The notes beneath the pieces were generated by a model. It was not told the DNA's origin and searched no databases. It was given only the letters and a program-made list of their open reading frames with translations. Source: Euphorbia lathyris (lineage: Eukaryota > Streptophyta > Magnoliopsida > Malpighiales > Euphorbiaceae). From it: a stretch of DNA of 64,000 bases. Location of the stretch: contig NC_088918.1 of assembly GCF_963576675.1 (NCBI RefSeq), positions 67,233,001 to 67,297,000 on the forward strand, written 5' to 3'. The translations under genes and the position numbers were made by a program. This document shows positions 61,932-64,000 of the stretch, in pieces (the stretch's first letter is position 1; each line of letters opens with the position of its first letter).

Positions 61932-64000
61932 ATGTTAGACGAGGTGCCGCGGCCTAATCTCCCGGGCGGACCGGGGGGTGGACAACCTCATGGCGACGTA
62001 AGCGGTGATTGGCGCCGAAAGCAACCAATCGTGGAATCAAGCTGCTCGGCAGGGCCGGAGCTCGGAGATATGGAAGAGTCGCCACCCACGAATGGGAAAA
62101 TGAACACCGATCCCTTGTGGGAGACCGGTGTGGGTTCGGGAAACTTAGGTACGAGCCGAGAAGGCTAGCTCTGGAAACCATTTTGAGCATATGATATTGA
62201 AAAGCCACATCAGTAAAGAATCACCCATTTATGTTTATACATACACAGAGAGGGGGAAGAAAGAAGTGATTTATTTACAACCGTATTTAAATGTTATGTT
62301 GTGTGTCTATTCTACATTAACTCATTCCCCCAAAACGATGTTTATTACATGGTTCGCACCTTAATCGCCGTTGGAACGATTTAGATGCGTTTTAAAACCC
62401 CATTTGATGAAGCTTACCCGAATCGCCGTTGGAACGACTCGAGTAATTGAAAACGTTAAAGTAAAAGCCTTTTAATAAGAAAACGTGGTTAAACATACAA
62501 GTCAATTTTATTTTGTACAAATTCATTAAGAAAGCGATTCAAAATCTCCATTATTAACAAAGAAAACGATTTTGATTACAATGTTCGCTTAATCCGTCGT
62601 TGGAACGGACTAAGGTTTTAACACGTGGTGTTTTGAAGATGATTTGAAATATCAACCAAAATGACTCTATTTATCTACATTAGAGATCTAAGAAAGCTCA
62701 TTAGCTTAAATAATTTAATTGAAAACTCTCTTTTTGTGAATTATTTTCCCCACTTATTTAATGGACTCTCTAACTATTATAATTACATCAATAAACACCT
62801 TTAGGCCCAAAAGTTAATTTTTCCAAGTGAAGCCCATTTGAAACATGGACTTATAAATGACCAAAAGAAATAAAGAAAATAATATAGATATATATTTACA
62901 CATTTTAGCCCAAAAGACATAAAATAAGAGTAAAAGAAAATATACTATCTAATACATATATAAGAAAGAATAATGAAAATAATATATTTATACTTTAAAC
63001 ATAAGAAAATAGTGAATGAAATTCATAAATAAGAAAATAGCATTTATCACTCAAAATAATTTTATTTAACAATAATTAAGATAACTCAAATATACCCCAA
63101 AACTATATATATACATAACTAATATAATCCTAATGTCAAAAAGACTATATGTTCATCCCCCAATATCTACTAATTATCTCCCAAAATGCCCAAGTAAATA
63201 ACATTTAAAATAGAATTTAATGTAATTTAAATGAATAATAATAAAAAAGAAAGTAATATGTACATATACAAAAAATTAGAATAAAAATGGAATACCAATC
63301 TCCTAAAATAATTATATATGTTGAAGTTTTAAAACAATTTGAAAAGAATGTATTACATAATCATATATATATATACTAAGGATTAAAAGTCTAAAAGTTA
63401 AGAAAAAGGGACTGAAATGACATTTTTTACATTTTGGCAGATTTACCGACGGAAAATTCGTCGGTAAACAGCATTTAGTGACAGAATTGGCAAATTACAG
63501 CAGCACTCCAATATTTTCCAGATTTATTCAAAAGCTTTAAATTAAATCTAATTCAATCGTTTTGGACTTCCGAACTACCAAAGATGGATCATAGTCGAAA
63601 ACGGAAGTTCCTAAAACGATGTTTTTATTTTAAAACGTTATTTGGAAACCTCTTTTAAATTAAAAACTTATAATTTCAACATTTTCGATACCCGAACTAC
63701 CTTTTTATCGGATCACGGTTCGTATTGGGATATCCAAAACGAGGTTTTTATTTTAAAACAAAACCGAATTTTATTTAACACGAAACGAAAATTAAATAAA
63801 TACGTTAATTAAATAAAACGTGACAAAATAAATAAATAACTAAACGAATAAAAACTATAGCATAAAAAAAATAAATAGAAGGAAAGAAATAAATTAAATA
63901 AAATAAAGAGTCTAGTCCTCGGATAATACCTTTGATTCGGTATCTGACAGTCGAAGCCGATTGATTCCACGAACCGCGAGCTCCCGATTTTAATAAAAAT
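61932..64000. mobile_element. Tat/Ogre-type LTR or leader sequence, partial
   Basis: The blocks GAGTCGCCACCCACGAA, GATCCCTTGTGGGAGACCGG and a repeated 'ATCGCCGTTGGAACGA' (62364, 62411, with a variant at 62588) are of the kind found at LTR/leader junctions of plant Tat/Ogre-type elements. No gag or pol occurs in the window. A 10-bp palindrome TTTACCGACG/CGTCGGTAAA lies at 63442-63468. The boundary with the copia remnant is a guess. Confidence 0.4.

Overview
The window is nuclear DNA of a flowering plant, probably a eudicot. The evidence is spliced GT-AG genes of plant families, a nuclear tRNA gene, AT-rich intergenic DNA and dense plant transposons (Athila-type Ty3/gypsy, SIRE-like Ty1/copia, L1-type LINEs, MULEs, Helitron termini, Tourist-like MITEs). 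The species cannot be named from the sequence.

Layout. Positions 1-13011 hold an Athila-type LTR retrotransposon on the + strand. Its 5' LTR is cut by the window edge and its 3' LTR is complete. Its gag is split by a 1.3-kb Pack-MULE carrying a rearranged 14-3-3 gene fragment. The retrotransposon sits inside a reverse-strand LINE fragment (13012 to about 15000), which itself abuts half of a foldback element. Positions 15500-22850 hold MITEs, a tRNA-Thr gene, a degraded gag and a nest of one inverted-repeat element inside another. Positions 22900-25211 hold a mitochondrial ribosomal protein mS33 gene. Positions 25535-27244 are a tandem array of Helitron-like 5' ends with one 3' hairpin terminus. 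Positions 27980-30000 hold more inverted-repeat elements. Positions 30191-36540 are a nearly complete L1-type LINE with target-site duplications. A 228-bp retroposed sequence and an RNase H-like pseudogene follow.

The two best host genes come next. A 15-exon NADP-isocitrate dehydrogenase lies at 38769-42887 (416 aa, ending in AKL, a possible peroxisomal signal). A 7-exon cytochrome P450 of the CYP85 clan, most like CYP724, lies on the reverse strand at 45763-48583 (467 aa). It has a 946-bp foldback element in intron 2 and a 95-bp tandem duplication over its core promoter. Both genes splice in silico to one open frame.

From about 51600 to 55448 is a MULE-like unit with a plant mobile domain (PMD) gene and, convergent to it, an OTU-type protease gene, separated by a 41-bp minisatellite. 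A SIRE-like copia element (from 55449) interrupts it on the right. No 3' LTR of the copia element is seen. From about 61930 to the end the sequence resembles the LTR or leader of a Tat/Ogre-type element.

The four host genes (mS33, NADP-IDH, P450, tRNA-Thr) share no pathway. They are islands in a transposon-rich region. The most unusual content is in the transposons: the 14-3-3 Pack-MULE, the PMD/OTU unit with GC-rich hairpin clusters, the Helitron-end array and a foldback family with polypyrimidine/polypurine arms. Exact ends and lineage names are inferred by eye.
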